Below, one piece after another: positions 1 through 8,562 of a DNA stretch of 64,000 nucleotides (the first letter of the stretch is position 1; each line of letters starts with the position of its first letter). Origin of the DNA: Sediminibacterium sp. (GTDB lineage: Bacteria; Bacteroidota; Bacteroidia; B-17B0; Aurantibacillaceae). The DNA lies in assembly GCA_030054095.1 (NCBI GenBank), contig JASGCO010000010.1, positions 38,865 to 102,864 of the forward strand, in the 5' to 3' direction. The position numbers and the translations under genes were made by a program. The notes below the pieces were generated by a model. It was not told the origin of the DNA and searched no databases. It saw only the letters and a program-made list of their open reading frames with translations.

Positions 1-1
1 C

Positions 2-337
2 CGAACTTTGTTTTATCCGCTGTTTGGGCTAAGTTATAATACATTTAGAGCTTATTTTACAGGCGTAAATGATTTTATGAATCTGAAGGCCTTTTACCCG
101 GTACAAAGCCAGGTAAATACCAATTGGCTGGGGGCGAATGTTGGGGCAGGCATGGAGCACTCATTCAAAGGATTTAGTATTTTTGCCACTTACAGGATGA
201 GGGTTGGAAAAATGGAACGAAAGAACCAGTTTAATATTATGGATGTATGTTATGGCGCCGGTTTGCGTTACGATATTAAGTTGCCTAAGAGTGTAAATAT
301 TTTCAAAGGGACCAGAGGCCGCTACAATCTGGACTGA
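2..337 (+). CDS. Outer-membrane beta-barrel-like protein, 3' end only
   Basis: The open frame enters from the left edge, so the true start lies outside the window and only about 111 C-terminal residues are visible. They alternate aromatic/hydrophobic and polar residues and are rich in Gly and Asn, as in barrel strands of Bacteroidota outer-membrane proteins. No named domain can be recognised. The next gene starts 11 nt downstream on the same strand, so the two may be co-transcribed. The barrel assignment is inference from composition only. Confidence 0.5.
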   Translation, partial: RTLFYPLFGLSYNTFRAYFTGVNDFMNLKAFYPVQSQVNTNWLGANVGAGMEHSFKGFSIFATYRMRVGKMERKNQFNIMDVCYGAGLRYDIKLPKSVNIFKGTRGRYNLD

Positions 338-348
338 TACTCTAAATT

Positions 349-2487
349 ATGACAGATCTCCCCAACTATTGGATGCAGTTGCAGAATTTTTTTAATGCAT
401 ATCTGCCGGTTAAAAATCCTGTCCTTATTCTTGCGCTTACGCTCCTCATTATTTTATTTGCTCCTTTAATTTTCAGGCGCATCCGTATCCCCGGAATTAT
501 CGGTCTTATACTGGCAGGGGTTATTATAGGGCCTAATTCTTTCCATATTATAGAAAGTACAAACAGTTTTGAATTGCTTAGTAAAACAGGGCTCCTGTAT
601 ATCATGTTTCTGGCTGGTCTGGAAATTGATATGCAGGAATTTAAAAACAATAAGAGTCACAGTATATTGTTTGGCGCACTGACTTTTTTTATACCCATTA
701 TCGTTGGTTATCTGGTCTGCGTGTACATTTTTCACTTTAACTTTTGGTCATCCCTTTTGCTGGCAAGTATGTTCAGTACTCATACTCTGCTAAGTTATCC
801 AATTGTGAGCAATATGGGTATTGTTAAGAATCGTGCCGTGCAGGTAGCGTTTGGAGGAACCATTATTACGGATGCCGCGGTGCTTATTTTACTGGGTGTT
901 ATAACAAATCTGGTAACCGGAGATATGAGCGGATCATTTTGGTTAAGAATGTTGGTGTCTTTAGTGTTACTGGTGTTTTCTACTTTATATGTATTGCCCA
1001 AACTGAGCCGTTGGTTCTTTCGTAATATCGAGGCTCAGGCCAGTTCGCAGTACATATATGTGCTGGCTGTGGTTTTTATTGCGGGCTTTCTGAGTGAACT
1101 GGCAGGTGTGGAGCCTATTATCGGGGCGTTTCTTGCCGGATTGGGATTGAACAAAGTAATTCCGCATAATAGTATTTTAATGAACCGTATTGTGTTTATC
1201 GGCAATACGCTTTTTATCCCCTTCTTCTTAATTAGCGCGGGGATGTTGGTAGATCTGGGACTGTTTCTGAAGGGGACTGATGCGCTTATATTTGCGGGCA
1301 TTCTTAGTTTTGTGGCGGTAATAACAAAATACCTGGCAGCGCTTTTCAGTGGCATGCTGTTTAAGTATAACCGTGATGAAACAAACATATTGTTTGGATT
1401 AAGCGTCTCTCATGCGGCGGCTACACTGGCTATTATTAAAGTGGGATTCGATATTCATCTTTTTGATCAGAATGTTATTAACGGAACCATTATACTTATC
1501 CTTATTTCCTGTATGGTAAGTTCGTTTGTCAGTGAACGCGCGGCACGTAAGATAGCTATTGTAGAAAAGGATGTTGTTAAACGCAGTAATGACCGTGTTG
1601 AACGGATTATGATTCCGGTAAGCAACCCTGAAAATATTCATCGCCTTATTGATTTTGCCTTGTTAATTAAAGATAATCATTCGCAGGAGCCCATTTATCC
1701 GTTATCAATAGTGGAGGATGATGAAGATGCTGATGAAAAAATAAATGTAGTGCGTAAGGTAATTGAGGGGGTAGCAGAACAAATAGCCAGTGGTGACCGG
1801 AAAGTGGAGGTGTTAAAAAAAGTAGACCTTAGTATTGTGGATGGTATTGCACGGACAGCCAAGGCATACAACATTACGGATATTATTATCAGTTACAAAG
1901 CACAACAGGGAACAGGGAATTTTATATTTGGAACCATAGCGGATAATCTGCTGTCGAAATCCAAGCAGAGTATAATTATTACCAAAATAATACAACCCTT
2001 AAACACGTATCAGCAGGTTAAAATCATCTTGTCTCCTAACGCTGAACTGGAAACAGGGTTTTACAGGGCTATTCAAAACATTAATAAAATTGCCAGACAG
2101 GTTGGCGATGAGGTTAAAGTTTTTGGAACAACTGAAACATTAACGGCTTTTTCCACATTGTTAAACGATCGTAAAAAAAGTTTTTTCAGGTATATAGAAA
2201 TTGAAGATTTTAAGGAAACTAAGATTATTCAGGATGTTAAAGAAGACGATTTGTTTATCTTTTTAAGTGCCCGTAAACAAACGTTAAGTTACGATTTTTA
2301 TGTGGATGATATGCCTAAACTGATTAACCGTAATAACGAGTTTACTAGTTTCGCGGTTATCTATCCTGAGTTATCAAAAGCCCTTACTGATGGTAGATTA
2401 AGTGATATTACGGCTCCTGCTATTGAGCAAAATTTTGAAAAAGTAAAACGGTTAACAGACTGGGTTAAATCGTTGTTCGGAAAGTGA
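349..2487 (+). CDS. Cation:proton antiporter (CPA2/KefB-like) with cytoplasmic Usp-like tail
   Basis: Predicted inner-membrane antiporter exchanging Na+ or K+ for H+. Residues about 20-400 form roughly twelve hydrophobic segments of the Na_H_Exchanger fold, including the GLILAGVIIGP motif near residue 53 and a conserved Gly/Ala-rich helix (EPIIGAFLAGLGL). Residues about 425-560 look like a universal-stress-protein domain and a further soluble part follows to residue 712, so the cytoplasmic half is large, as in many Bacteroidota CPA2 proteins. The ATG at 349 lies 11 nt after the preceding stop. A hairpin with a T-run at about 2631-2660 probably ends the transcript. The transported ion cannot be told from sequence alone. 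Confidence 0.88.
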   Translation: MTDLPNYWMQLQNFFNAYLPVKNPVLILALTLLIILFAPLIFRRIRIPGIIGLILAGVIIGPNSFHIIESTNSFELLSKTGLLYIMFLAGLEIDMQEFKNNKSHSILFGALTFFIPIIVGYLVCVYIFHFNFWSSLLLASMFSTHTLLSYPIVSNMGIVKNRAVQVAFGGTIITDAAVLILLGVITNLVTGDMSGSFWLRMLVSLVLLVFSTLYVLPKLSRWFFRNIEAQASSQYIYVLAVVFIAGFLSELAGVEPIIGAFLAGLGLNKVIPHNSILMNRIVFIGNTLFIPFFLISAGMLVDLGLFLKGTDALIFAGILSFVAVITKYLAALFSGMLFKYNRDETNILFGLSVSHAAATLAIIKVGFDIHLFDQNVINGTIILILISCMVSSFVSERAARKIAIVEKDVVKRSNDRVERIMIPVSNPENIHRLIDFALLIKDNHSQEPIYPLSIVEDDEDADEKINVVRKVIEGVAEQIASGDRKVEVLKKVDLSIVDGIARTAKAYNITDIIISYKAQQGTGNFIFGTIADNLLSKSKQSIIITKIIQPLNTYQQVKIILSPNAELETGFYRAIQNINKIARQVGDEVKVFGTTETLTAFSTLLNDRKKSFFRYIEIEDFKETKIIQDVKEDDLFIFLSARKQTLSYDFYVDDMPKLINRNNEFTSFAVIYPELSKALTDGRLSDITAPAIEQNFEKVKRLTDWVKSLFGK

Positions 2488-2630
2488 CGATTCTAAAATA
2501 CGCAGGTAATAGTGTCAAACAGGGCTACTTGCTTTTATTTGACCGAGACTTAAGTATACCACTATTGGATGTTTCGTTGCGAACAGTTTTCAGTGTACTA
2601 ATTTTTTCATAATATCTGGTTTAAACAAAA

Positions 2631-2660
2631 CCCGCAATCGTTAGGATTAGCGGGCTTTTT
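2631..2660 (+). terminator. Rho-independent terminator after the antiporter gene
   Basis: The arms CCCGC-AATC (2631-2639) and GATT-A-GCGGG (2645-2654) form a hairpin with one bulged base, followed by CTTTTT. It lies 144 nt after the antiporter stop in the direction of that gene. Confidence 0.75.
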
Positions 2661-2716
2661 AGCGACTAAAAGACCAGAAGAATTGGTTTTGAGACAGCCT
2701 TTATAAATGTGTTGTT

Positions 2717-2888
2717 AAGCCCGGGTTATGCATAGTCACGTTTACCACTACGAGACGAAATTTCTTCAGAACAATAAACTTCGCCGGGTGGGCGCCTTCA
2801 CCATGGCGGTAGCCATGCCTCACTCACCAACCGCCTGTTTTATTGGGCTTTCACCGATCGCTACGATGCCTATTGCATAATGTGGGTT
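2717..2888 (-). repeat. Inverted-repeat intergenic element, long copy (172 bp)
   Basis: The right end read on the minus strand (AACCCACATTATGCAATAG) is closely related to the left end (AAGCCCGGGTTATGCATAG), so the block is bounded by imperfect inverted repeats. The interior is relatively GC-rich and can fold further. The same terminal sequence recurs at 5299-5353, on the other side of the intervening gene and in the opposite orientation. The right end stops 9 nt before the CDS 3' end at 2898. There is no coding capacity, so a non-autonomous mobile or palindromic repeat is the likely class. Confidence 0.6.
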
Positions 2889-2897
2889 AAAACAAAA

Positions 2898-5204
2898 CTA
2901 TTCTTTAATAAATTGTTTTACGATTTTTGTATTCTCGTTCAGGATTTGTATAGTATAATATCCAGGCAGAACCCCTTTTAAATTTATAGCATCAGAGATG
3001 TTATCCTGACGCAATACAACCTCTCCAAGAATATTATAAACAGTAACAGTAGTAGATTTATCCGCGTCATGAATTTCAATATGCAACACATCTTTTGCAG
3101 GATTTGGGAACACCTTTACATAGCCATTCTTTCCCTCCCAATAACCCTGATGGTGTACGGTATAATTTATTCTGGAGTTAACAGATTCGTACATAAAGCA
3201 AAATTGATTACCGGACGGAGCAGAAGAAGGAAATGTATAGATTAGTTGCGCAGGAATGGGAACAAGTCCGTTCCCAAGATCACGGGGAACAACGGTATAT
3301 TCACCGGCATAAACCGGCATAGTAAACGATCCGGTTCTGTTTGTATGCCCCAAAAAAGATCCTCCTTCGTTGTTATAGATATCAAATGCTACCAGAGCAA
3401 ATGGTTCATCCAGTTCATTACAAACCCCATCATTTGTATTTAATTTGGCAAACACTTCCAGATTGTAAAGCGGTTCATTTAAAGAAAGTTTTGCCATTTG
3501 AGATGTTACTTTTTTTCCGCAGCCATCGGTTATCTCCACACTATAGTCTCCTACATCGTTAATGGAAGCGGACGGAATGGTAATGGTACTGCCCTGACTG
3601 CTTGTTACGGATAGCCCCCCATACGGTTGCCCGTTTTTAAACCATTTAAATGTTAGGGATGTGCCGGTTGCCTGAACACTAAAGGAAGCGGGGTTGTACC
3701 GGAATACTTTTCGGGAATAGGGCTGTTGGGTGATGAGCAACGACGAACATGTATTTAAAGCCCAAAGTTCAATGCCATGTTGATTATCATCTGCCGCATA
3801 GTAAATGATACCGTTGGCATTGCAGAGTAAATTAGGGTTTCTGCCACCACCTAAAGGAACCGTGCCAGACGTGGTACCATCGGTTTTGTATAGTACATGA
3901 TCTCCTCCGGCAACGGCAGCCGAAAAATAAAGGTGGCCGTTAGCAACTACAGATGTGTGTTCAAAGGGTTGGATTGAAATATAAAGGCCTTCTTTAAGTA
4001 CAGTGGTACCATTTGCAGTACCATCGCTTTTCCATAATTTGTAGGTACTGTTGCCCTCATGAGCCCAAAAGTAAACATTGCCATTATAGGCAACAAGTTC
4101 TTTGTATGATGAAATTCTGTTGATATCGAAGGCATGGCTGGACGCCGTTCCGTTGTTAATATCCTTTACCATAATAGTTCCCTGCGCTGTTCCGTCACTT
4201 TTCCATAATTCGTAGCCGTGAATCTGGTCATTTGCTGCAAAGAACAAGGTGCCATTTACATTCACTAAGGAATGAATGGGGTTACTTTCATTTATTTGGG
4301 GGCCACCGGGAAGAATATCTTTTACCATATAGGTTCCGGAACTTGTTCCATCGCTTCGCCATAAAGCATAACCATTCGGGTTTGTATATGCTGAGAAGTA
4401 CAAAATTCCGTTAACAGCGGTTAATTCTGTAATATGAGAACTTTCTCGACTTCCCGGAGGAGCGCCTATGGCAGAGCAAATGTCTTTTACCATATAGGTT
4501 CCGCTATACGTGCCATCGGTGCGCCATAATTCCTCTCCATAAAACCTTTCTACATTATTGGGCTGGGTAAGTTCAGCAAATTCAGCCAGAAAATAGGTTA
4601 TCCCATTCATGTTAATGAAAGAACGCGGATAACTATTATGAGCGTCATTTGGGTAGCGATTAATATCCCGTATAATGCCAGGAGGCATATTTTTGCCAAG
4701 TCCCCATAATTCAGTTCCGTTAGCGCTGGTTATCCCTGCAAAGAACAGTTTGTTAGCATTGCTAATTAATTCTGCTGATTGTGTAGATAAGCTGAAATTG
4801 GTTTGACTGATATTGAAAGTGCCTGCGAATGTGCCATCGCTTTGCCATAATTGATTCTGCAGAGCCTTGAAATAAACTTTGTCATTAAGTGCGGTAATAT
4901 TCAGAGGGCCTTGTAATAGTGTGTTATATGCGGAAGTTAGTTCTTTAACGAGGTATGTTCCTATGGCGGTGCCGTTACTATAACATAGTTCGTAGCCTGA
5001 TGTGGCGTTAACCTCGGCTGAGAAAAAGACAGAATTACCCACTGCCGTTAATGTATTGGGGAAACCACCCATGCTTGAGTTAATTCCCGGAAAAAGATCT
5101 TTCACCAAGTAGGGACTTTGGGCTTTAAGGATACTTAAAAAAAGGAGTAAAGCGGATACGCTTGGCCAAAGGAGATGGCTTTTTTGATTCGATGTTTTTT
5201 TCAT
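2898..5204 (-). CDS. ELWxxDGT-repeat protein with Ig-like domain and T9SS sorting signal
   Basis: Large secreted protein of 768 residues. It has a basic N-terminus and hydrophobic signal segment (about residues 8-30), then about eight repeats of roughly 45-55 residues carrying ELWKSDGT-type motifs followed by GTxxVKDI, which is the hyalin/ELWxxDGT repeat family thought to form a beta-propeller-like array. An Ig-like domain follows at about 490-575, with SVQATG...FKWFKNG and GDYSVEITDGCG. The last 75 residues carry VFPNPAKD and a GYYTIQI...KQFIKE ending, the type A signal for type IX secretion and surface attachment. The ligand is unknown. Related inverted-repeat elements lie on both sides (2717-2888 and 5299-5353). 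Confidence 0.85.
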   Translation of the reverse strand: MKKTSNQKSHLLWPSVSALLLFLSILKAQSPYLVKDLFPGINSSMGGFPNTLTAVGNSVFFSAEVNATSGYELCYSNGTAIGTYLVKELTSAYNTLLQGPLNITALNDKVYFKALQNQLWQSDGTFAGTFNISQTNFSLSTQSAELISNANKLFFAGITSANGTELWGLGKNMPPGIIRDINRYPNDAHNSYPRSFINMNGITYFLAEFAELTQPNNVERFYGEELWRTDGTYSGTYMVKDICSAIGAPPGSRESSHITELTAVNGILYFSAYTNPNGYALWRSDGTSSGTYMVKDILPGGPQINESNPIHSLVNVNGTLFFAANDQIHGYELWKSDGTAQGTIMVKDINNGTASSHAFDINRISSYKELVAYNGNVYFWAHEGNSTYKLWKSDGTANGTTVLKEGLYISIQPFEHTSVVANGHLYFSAAVAGGDHVLYKTDGTTSGTVPLGGGRNPNLLCNANGIIYYAADDNQHGIELWALNTCSSLLITQQPYSRKVFRYNPASFSVQATGTSLTFKWFKNGQPYGGLSVTSSQGSTITIPSASINDVGDYSVEITDGCGKKVTSQMAKLSLNEPLYNLEVFAKLNTNDGVCNELDEPFALVAFDIYNNEGGSFLGHTNRTGSFTMPVYAGEYTVVPRDLGNGLVPIPAQLIYTFPSSAPSGNQFCFMYESVNSRINYTVHHQGYWEGKNGYVKVFPNPAKDVLHIEIHDADKSTTVTVYNILGEVVLRQDNISDAINLKGVLPGYYTIQILNENTKIVKQFIKE

Positions 5205-5298
5205 GGTTTTAGTTTTTTAGTTAATGTATGTGGGAGTAGTTAATGCTATTATTCGCTGTGATCATCAAAAAATCACAGGTTTAACAAAATAATGGTTC

Positions 5299-5353
5299 AA
5301 CCCAGATTATGCCATAGCGCATCTACTATGAGGCTTGTTGCATAATCGGGGTT
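5299..5353 (+). repeat. Inverted-repeat intergenic element, short copy (55 bp)
   Basis: The arms AACCCAGATTATGC (5299-5312) and GCATAATCGGGGTT (5340-5353) are complementary at 13 of 14 positions. The left arm continues CATAGCGCATC, resembling the minus-strand end of the 172-bp element at 2717-2888. It lies upstream of the ELWxxDGT gene, between that gene and the Crp/Fnr gene. Confidence 0.6.
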
Positions 5354-5421
5354 CAATTGAAAAACAGGAGAAATCGGATGCCATTTTCTGGCGATCGAAA
5401 TGGGGGTAAAAAGGACAAAAG

Positions 5422-6081
5422 TTAAAACCCACTCAGTAATTTAATTTCGTTTCGGTATAAAACCAGTTTGTGGTCATTTTCCAGTTGTTTCAGCAGTCTG
5501 GAAATAACAACCCGGCTGGTACCCATTTCTTCCGCAATTTGATTATGAGAGAGTTGTATGGATGATTTACCAGATACTTTGGCTTTATTCCGGAGGTATT
5601 TTACCAGGCGTTCATCCAGTTTGTGAAACGCGACGCTTTCGAGGGATTTTAGCAGTTCATTAAAGCGGTGCGCAAAACTATTAAAGATATAACTTTTCCA
5701 GCTGGGGAATTTACCCAGCCACTCATCGAGTTTTTCGTGTGGAATTTTTATCAGTTCCACATTGTCTTCGGCTACTGCTTTTACCTCACTTTTGCGCGCT
5801 TCCATACAACAGGCATAGGCCATAGCACAACTTTCATTATCGCTGAGGTAATACAACAAAATTTCCCTGCCTTCTTCGTCTTTACGCATGACCCTGATGG
5901 TCCCCGATATAATAACCGGTAAAAAACTGACTTTTTTACCATAGTCCATTAGTGTTTCGCCTTCTGTAAGATAAGTTATCTCCGCAAAGGTGAACAAATC
6001 ATCAATAAGGTCTTTTTCAAAAATTTTAGACAGTTTTGTTCTTAGTTCTGTTTTTTTATCAGTATCTATCACAGTATTCAA
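5422..6081 (-). CDS. Crp/Fnr-family regulator with a cysteine cluster, likely sulfur-responsive
   Basis: Transcription factor of 219 residues. The N-terminal half (about 20-135) is a cyclic-nucleotide-binding-like beta-roll and the C-terminal half has a Crp-type helix-turn-helix at about 175-205 (SHNQIAEEMGTSRVVISRLL). Cysteines 85, 91 and 92 (ESCAMAYACCMEARKSE) lie in the effector region. The Gly-Glu and Arg-Ser residues needed for cAMP binding are not evident, so a thiol, persulfide or redox signal is more likely than cAMP. The predicted start is a TTG at 6081; a GTG at 6072 is an alternative. A TATCTTTG box overlaps the start. The neighbouring rhodanese and MBL-rhodanese genes suggest control of sulfide or persulfide oxidation. 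The signal is inference. Confidence 0.82.
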   Translation of the reverse strand: MNTVIDTDKKTELRTKLSKIFEKDLIDDLFTFAEITYLTEGETLMDYGKKVSFLPVIISGTIRVMRKDEEGREILLYYLSDNESCAMAYACCMEARKSEVKAVAEDNVELIKIPHEKLDEWLGKFPSWKSYIFNSFAHRFNELLKSLESVAFHKLDERLVKYLRNKAKVSGKSSIQLSHNQIAEEMGTSRVVISRLLKQLENDHKLVLYRNEIKLLSGF

Positions 6082-6179
6082 AGATATAAAAGAATTGAAT
6101 GGTAATATAAAGAAGGTAAATGCCGCTCCTTTCTTAAATAAGGGCTGTTATAGTAGCAAAAACATATTACTTCCAGAGT

Positions 6180-6494
6180 TTACGCCTCTTTGGCACTACG
6201 GTCCACATTTTGCCAACTGCCCCCATTTACAATATTAGTAAAGCCTTCTCTGTTCAGGTATTGCATGGCAGAACCGCTGCGTCCGCCACTCCGGCAGCAT
6301 ACTATAATTTTGGCAAAGGTTTTTAGCTGAGCTACCTGATCAGGAATTTCATCTAAAGGGATATTTACAGAGCCTTTAACGTGCCCGGTAACAAATTCCT
6401 CTGGGGTTCTCACATCTACTACTACGGCTCCTTCCTTAAGCCAGGTAGTTAAATCGTTGCTGAGCGGTGCATGGTATTTAAAATCTGAAAACAT
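6180..6494 (-). CDS. Single-domain rhodanese (sulfurtransferase)
   Basis: A 104-residue cytoplasmic rhodanese that carries sulfane sulfur as a cysteine persulfide. The active-site loop CRSGGRS starts at Cys67, preceded by Cys66; the DVRTPEEF motif at 27-34 and the GHVKGSVNIPL motif are typical of the fold. The ATG at 6494 is chosen because the frame upstream has no family similarity and contains a TACCTTTA promoter box (minus strand, 6516-6523) and a palindromic operator candidate (6547-6572). Its neighbours are a Crp/Fnr regulator downstream and an MBL/double-rhodanese protein nearby, so a role in persulfide handling is likely. Confidence 0.88.
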   Translation of the reverse strand: MFSDFKYHAPLSNDLTTWLKEGAVVVDVRTPEEFVTGHVKGSVNIPLDEIPDQVAQLKTFAKIIVCCRSGGRSGSAMQYLNREGFTNIVNGGSWQNVDRSAKEA

Positions 6495-6515
6495 AGCATG
6501 TAGTATTTTGTGATG

Positions 6516-6523
6516 TAAAGGTA
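6516..6523 (-). promoter_or_regulatory. Bacteroidota -7 box for the rhodanese gene
   Basis: TACCTTTA on the minus strand, 21 nt before the rhodanese ATG. No clear TTG lies at the usual upstream distance. The palindrome at 6547-6572 occupies that region, as expected for an activated promoter. Confidence 0.5.
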
Positions 6524-6546
6524 CCAAGAGGAAGGTTATAATATAG

Positions 6547-6572
6547 GTTACAAATGTTACATAATTTGTAAC
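6547..6572. promoter_or_regulatory. Palindromic operator candidate for a Crp/Fnr-type regulator
   Basis: GTTACAAAT (6547-6555), an 8-nt spacer and ATTTGTAAC (6564-6572) form a perfect 9+9 inverted repeat. It lies between the divergent rhodanese gene (53 nt from its start) and the small gene starting at 6650 (77 nt away). Symmetry, size and position fit a dimeric Crp/Fnr site; the regulator at 5422-6081 is the obvious candidate. Binding is inference. Confidence 0.6.
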
Positions 6573-6649
6573 AGAACGGCCGTGTGCTGTAATGTGTGAT
6601 AAGGTTTTATAACTTTGATACACCAAACTATTTTGTAAAACGGAAGGAT

Positions 6650-7060
6650 ATGATATTAAACGGACATTATGCAGCATCTAATATTTTCCTGAAACAGGGC
6701 ATAAAACTAGATACGGAAAAAAACTGCTTTAAAACGTATCGCCGTTTGTTTTCGGTGTTCACCTTTTCAGATGGGTGTAAGCCAATTCCAAAAGCGGATT
6801 ATATACTCCTTTTTAAAACGCTTTATGCTAAGTGTGAAGCTTGCAGTGAAGAAGATTTTGACGGATCAGCTACGGTTCAATTGTCGTTGGTGTATAATAA
6901 GAACCGGAAGCTGATTCTTCATGAAGGGAGTGACTTGAATGCGATGAAGAAGATGGCAATGGAACTTGCTGCGGAACTCGGCTCCCGTATCCGCGATAGC
7001 GCCACTAACCGCCGTCAGCCACAGTGGATAGATGTACCGAAAGTGGTATCGGCATTATAG
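6650..7060 (+). CDS. Hypothetical protein next to the sulfur module
   Basis: A 136-residue soluble protein that I do not recognise. It has three cysteines in the middle (DGCKPIP and KCEAC), a beta-rich centre, and a C-terminal amphipathic helix with Arg-rich turns (about 105-125). There is no signal peptide or membrane segment. The start at 6650 is preferred over an in-frame codon 54 nt upstream because GGAAGG lies just before it. It is divergent from the rhodanese gene across a shared palindrome, so co-regulation with the sulfur genes is possible. Its 3' end faces the MBL-rhodanese gene. Confidence 0.6.
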   Translation: MILNGHYAASNIFLKQGIKLDTEKNCFKTYRRLFSVFTFSDGCKPIPKADYILLFKTLYAKCEACSEEDFDGSATVQLSLVYNKNRKLILHEGSDLNAMKKMAMELAAELGSRIRDSATNRRQPQWIDVPKVVSAL

Positions 7061-7105
7061 CGCTGATAACGCTTGTGATAATTTACTGTAACGTTAAGCC
7101 CGTTG

Positions 7106-8527
7106 CTAGAGCATGGTAGTAGGACAAACGTAATCGCTGACTCTGAATTTCCCGGAGGCTTTTAGTTCAGAAAAGCCACCTTTAACATCTAACAGATTTT
7201 GATAGCCTTTAGCGCGAAGCATGGATACAAAAATCATAGACCGGTAACCCGCGGCGCAATGCACGGCATAGGATTTATTCCTGTCAATTTTCAGCATACT
7301 TTCTGTGAGGTAATCAAGTGGTGCATTAATGGCGCCGATCACATGTTCGCTATTGTACTCGCTGGCCTTCCGAACATCGAGCAATAACAGGTGCTCTTGT
7401 TCCATTTTGTGCAGCAGCTCGTTGGGGCTTATTGAAACAATTTGATCTGTTTCTTTACCACTTTCTTTCCAGGCGGCATAACCACCGGAAAGATAACCAA
7501 GGGTATTGTCGTATCCCACACGAGCCAAACGGGTAATCACTTCTTCTTCTTTGCCTGGGTCTGCCACAATCAGTAATTGCTGGCTAATGTCGGGAATTAA
7601 TGTTCCTGCCCACACGGCAAAACTCCCATCAACGCCAATGTTGACAGAGCCGGGAATAAAACCCTTAGCGAAGGTTTGCGCGTGCCGGGTATCAATGATG
7701 AGCGCGTTGGTTTCTTTAGCCGCGGCATCAAAGGCATTTGCGTCCAGGGCTCGTAATCCGTTTTTCAGTACAGTGTCAATACTGGTATAACCTTTAATGT
7801 TCATTAAAACGTTTTGCGGGAAATAACCGGGAGGCGGCATTAATCCGTTAAGTACTTCGCTGATAAAATCGTCTTTGCTTAAACCGGGACGTAAGGCATA
7901 ATTGGTCCGTTTTTGATTGCCTAAAGTATCGAACCGCTCTTTACTGAGGTTTTTGCCACAGGCACTGCCCGCGCCATGTGCGGGATAAATAATAAGTTCG
8001 TCGTTTAGTGGCATAATTTTATGGCGAAGCGAATCGTATAAATGACCGGCCAGTTTTTCCTGTGTTAATTCAGCTATTACCTTCTGCGCCAGATCAGGAC
8101 GTCCTACATCACCTATAAACAAGGTATCGCCGGTAAACAAGGCTTTTTCATTTCCGTTTTCGTCTGTTAACAGAAAACAGGAACTTTCCATGGTGTGTCC
8201 GGGTGTATGTATAAGTTTGATGTTAATCTTGCCCAGTGTAAATAATTCGCCGTCGGTGGCAATGTGCGCTTCGAATCCGGTTGACATGGTTGTTGGCCCA
8301 TATACAATTTTTGCTCCGGTTTTCGCGCTCAGGTCTATATGGCCCGACACAAAGTCGGCGTGAAAGTGGGTTTCGAACACGTACTTTATTTTAGCGTTGT
8401 CTTTTGCGGCTCTGTCAATATAAGGCTGCACTTCTCTGAGCGGATCAATAATGGCCGCTTCGCCTTCGCTTTCAATATAGTAAGCCGCTTCGGCCAGGCA
8501 ACCGGTATAGAGTTGTTCAATTTGCAT
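7106..8527 (-). CDS. MBL-fold persulfide dioxygenase-like protein with two rhodanese domains
   Basis: Cytoplasmic protein of 473 residues. The N-terminal metallo-beta-lactamase domain (1-250) has HFHADFVSGH at 54-63, His111, Asp134 and His184. This matches ETHE1/persulfide dioxygenases, which use a 2-His-1-carboxylate iron to oxidise glutathione- or CoA-persulfide to sulfite. Two rhodanese domains follow. The first (about 260-365) has VADPGKEEE where the catalytic loop should be and lacks its cysteine. The second (about 375-470) keeps CAAGYRS with Cys424. The layout resembles CstB-type and Bacteroidota MBL-rhodanese proteins. A rhodanese and a Crp/Fnr gene lie nearby. Direct repeats at 8563-8617 lie upstream. 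Confidence 0.87.
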   Translation of the reverse strand: MQIEQLYTGCLAEAAYYIESEGEAAIIDPLREVQPYIDRAAKDNAKIKYVFETHFHADFVSGHIDLSAKTGAKIVYGPTTMSTGFEAHIATDGELFTLGKINIKLIHTPGHTMESSCFLLTDENGNEKALFTGDTLFIGDVGRPDLAQKVIAELTQEKLAGHLYDSLRHKIMPLNDELIIYPAHGAGSACGKNLSKERFDTLGNQKRTNYALRPGLSKDDFISEVLNGLMPPPGYFPQNVLMNIKGYTSIDTVLKNGLRALDANAFDAAAKETNALIIDTRHAQTFAKGFIPGSVNIGVDGSFAVWAGTLIPDISQQLLIVADPGKEEEVITRLARVGYDNTLGYLSGGYAAWKESGKETDQIVSISPNELLHKMEQEHLLLLDVRKASEYNSEHVIGAINAPLDYLTESMLKIDRNKSYAVHCAAGYRSMIFVSMLRAKGYQNLLDVKGGFSELKASGKFRVSDYVCPTTML

Positions 8528-8562
8528 AGACTAATTTTTATACAAAAGTGAGGTAAGTAAAG

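Larger units (their letters stand above)
2488..2897. other. 410-nt intergenic region
   Basis: The first 140 nt hold nothing I recognise. They are followed by the terminator at 2631-2660 and by the inverted-repeat element at 2717-2888. No convincing open frame is present. Confidence 0.6.

Noticed and set aside
2488..2716. Possible small gene or RNA after the antiporter
   Set aside because: No protein-like frame and no recognisable RNA apart from the terminator hairpin.
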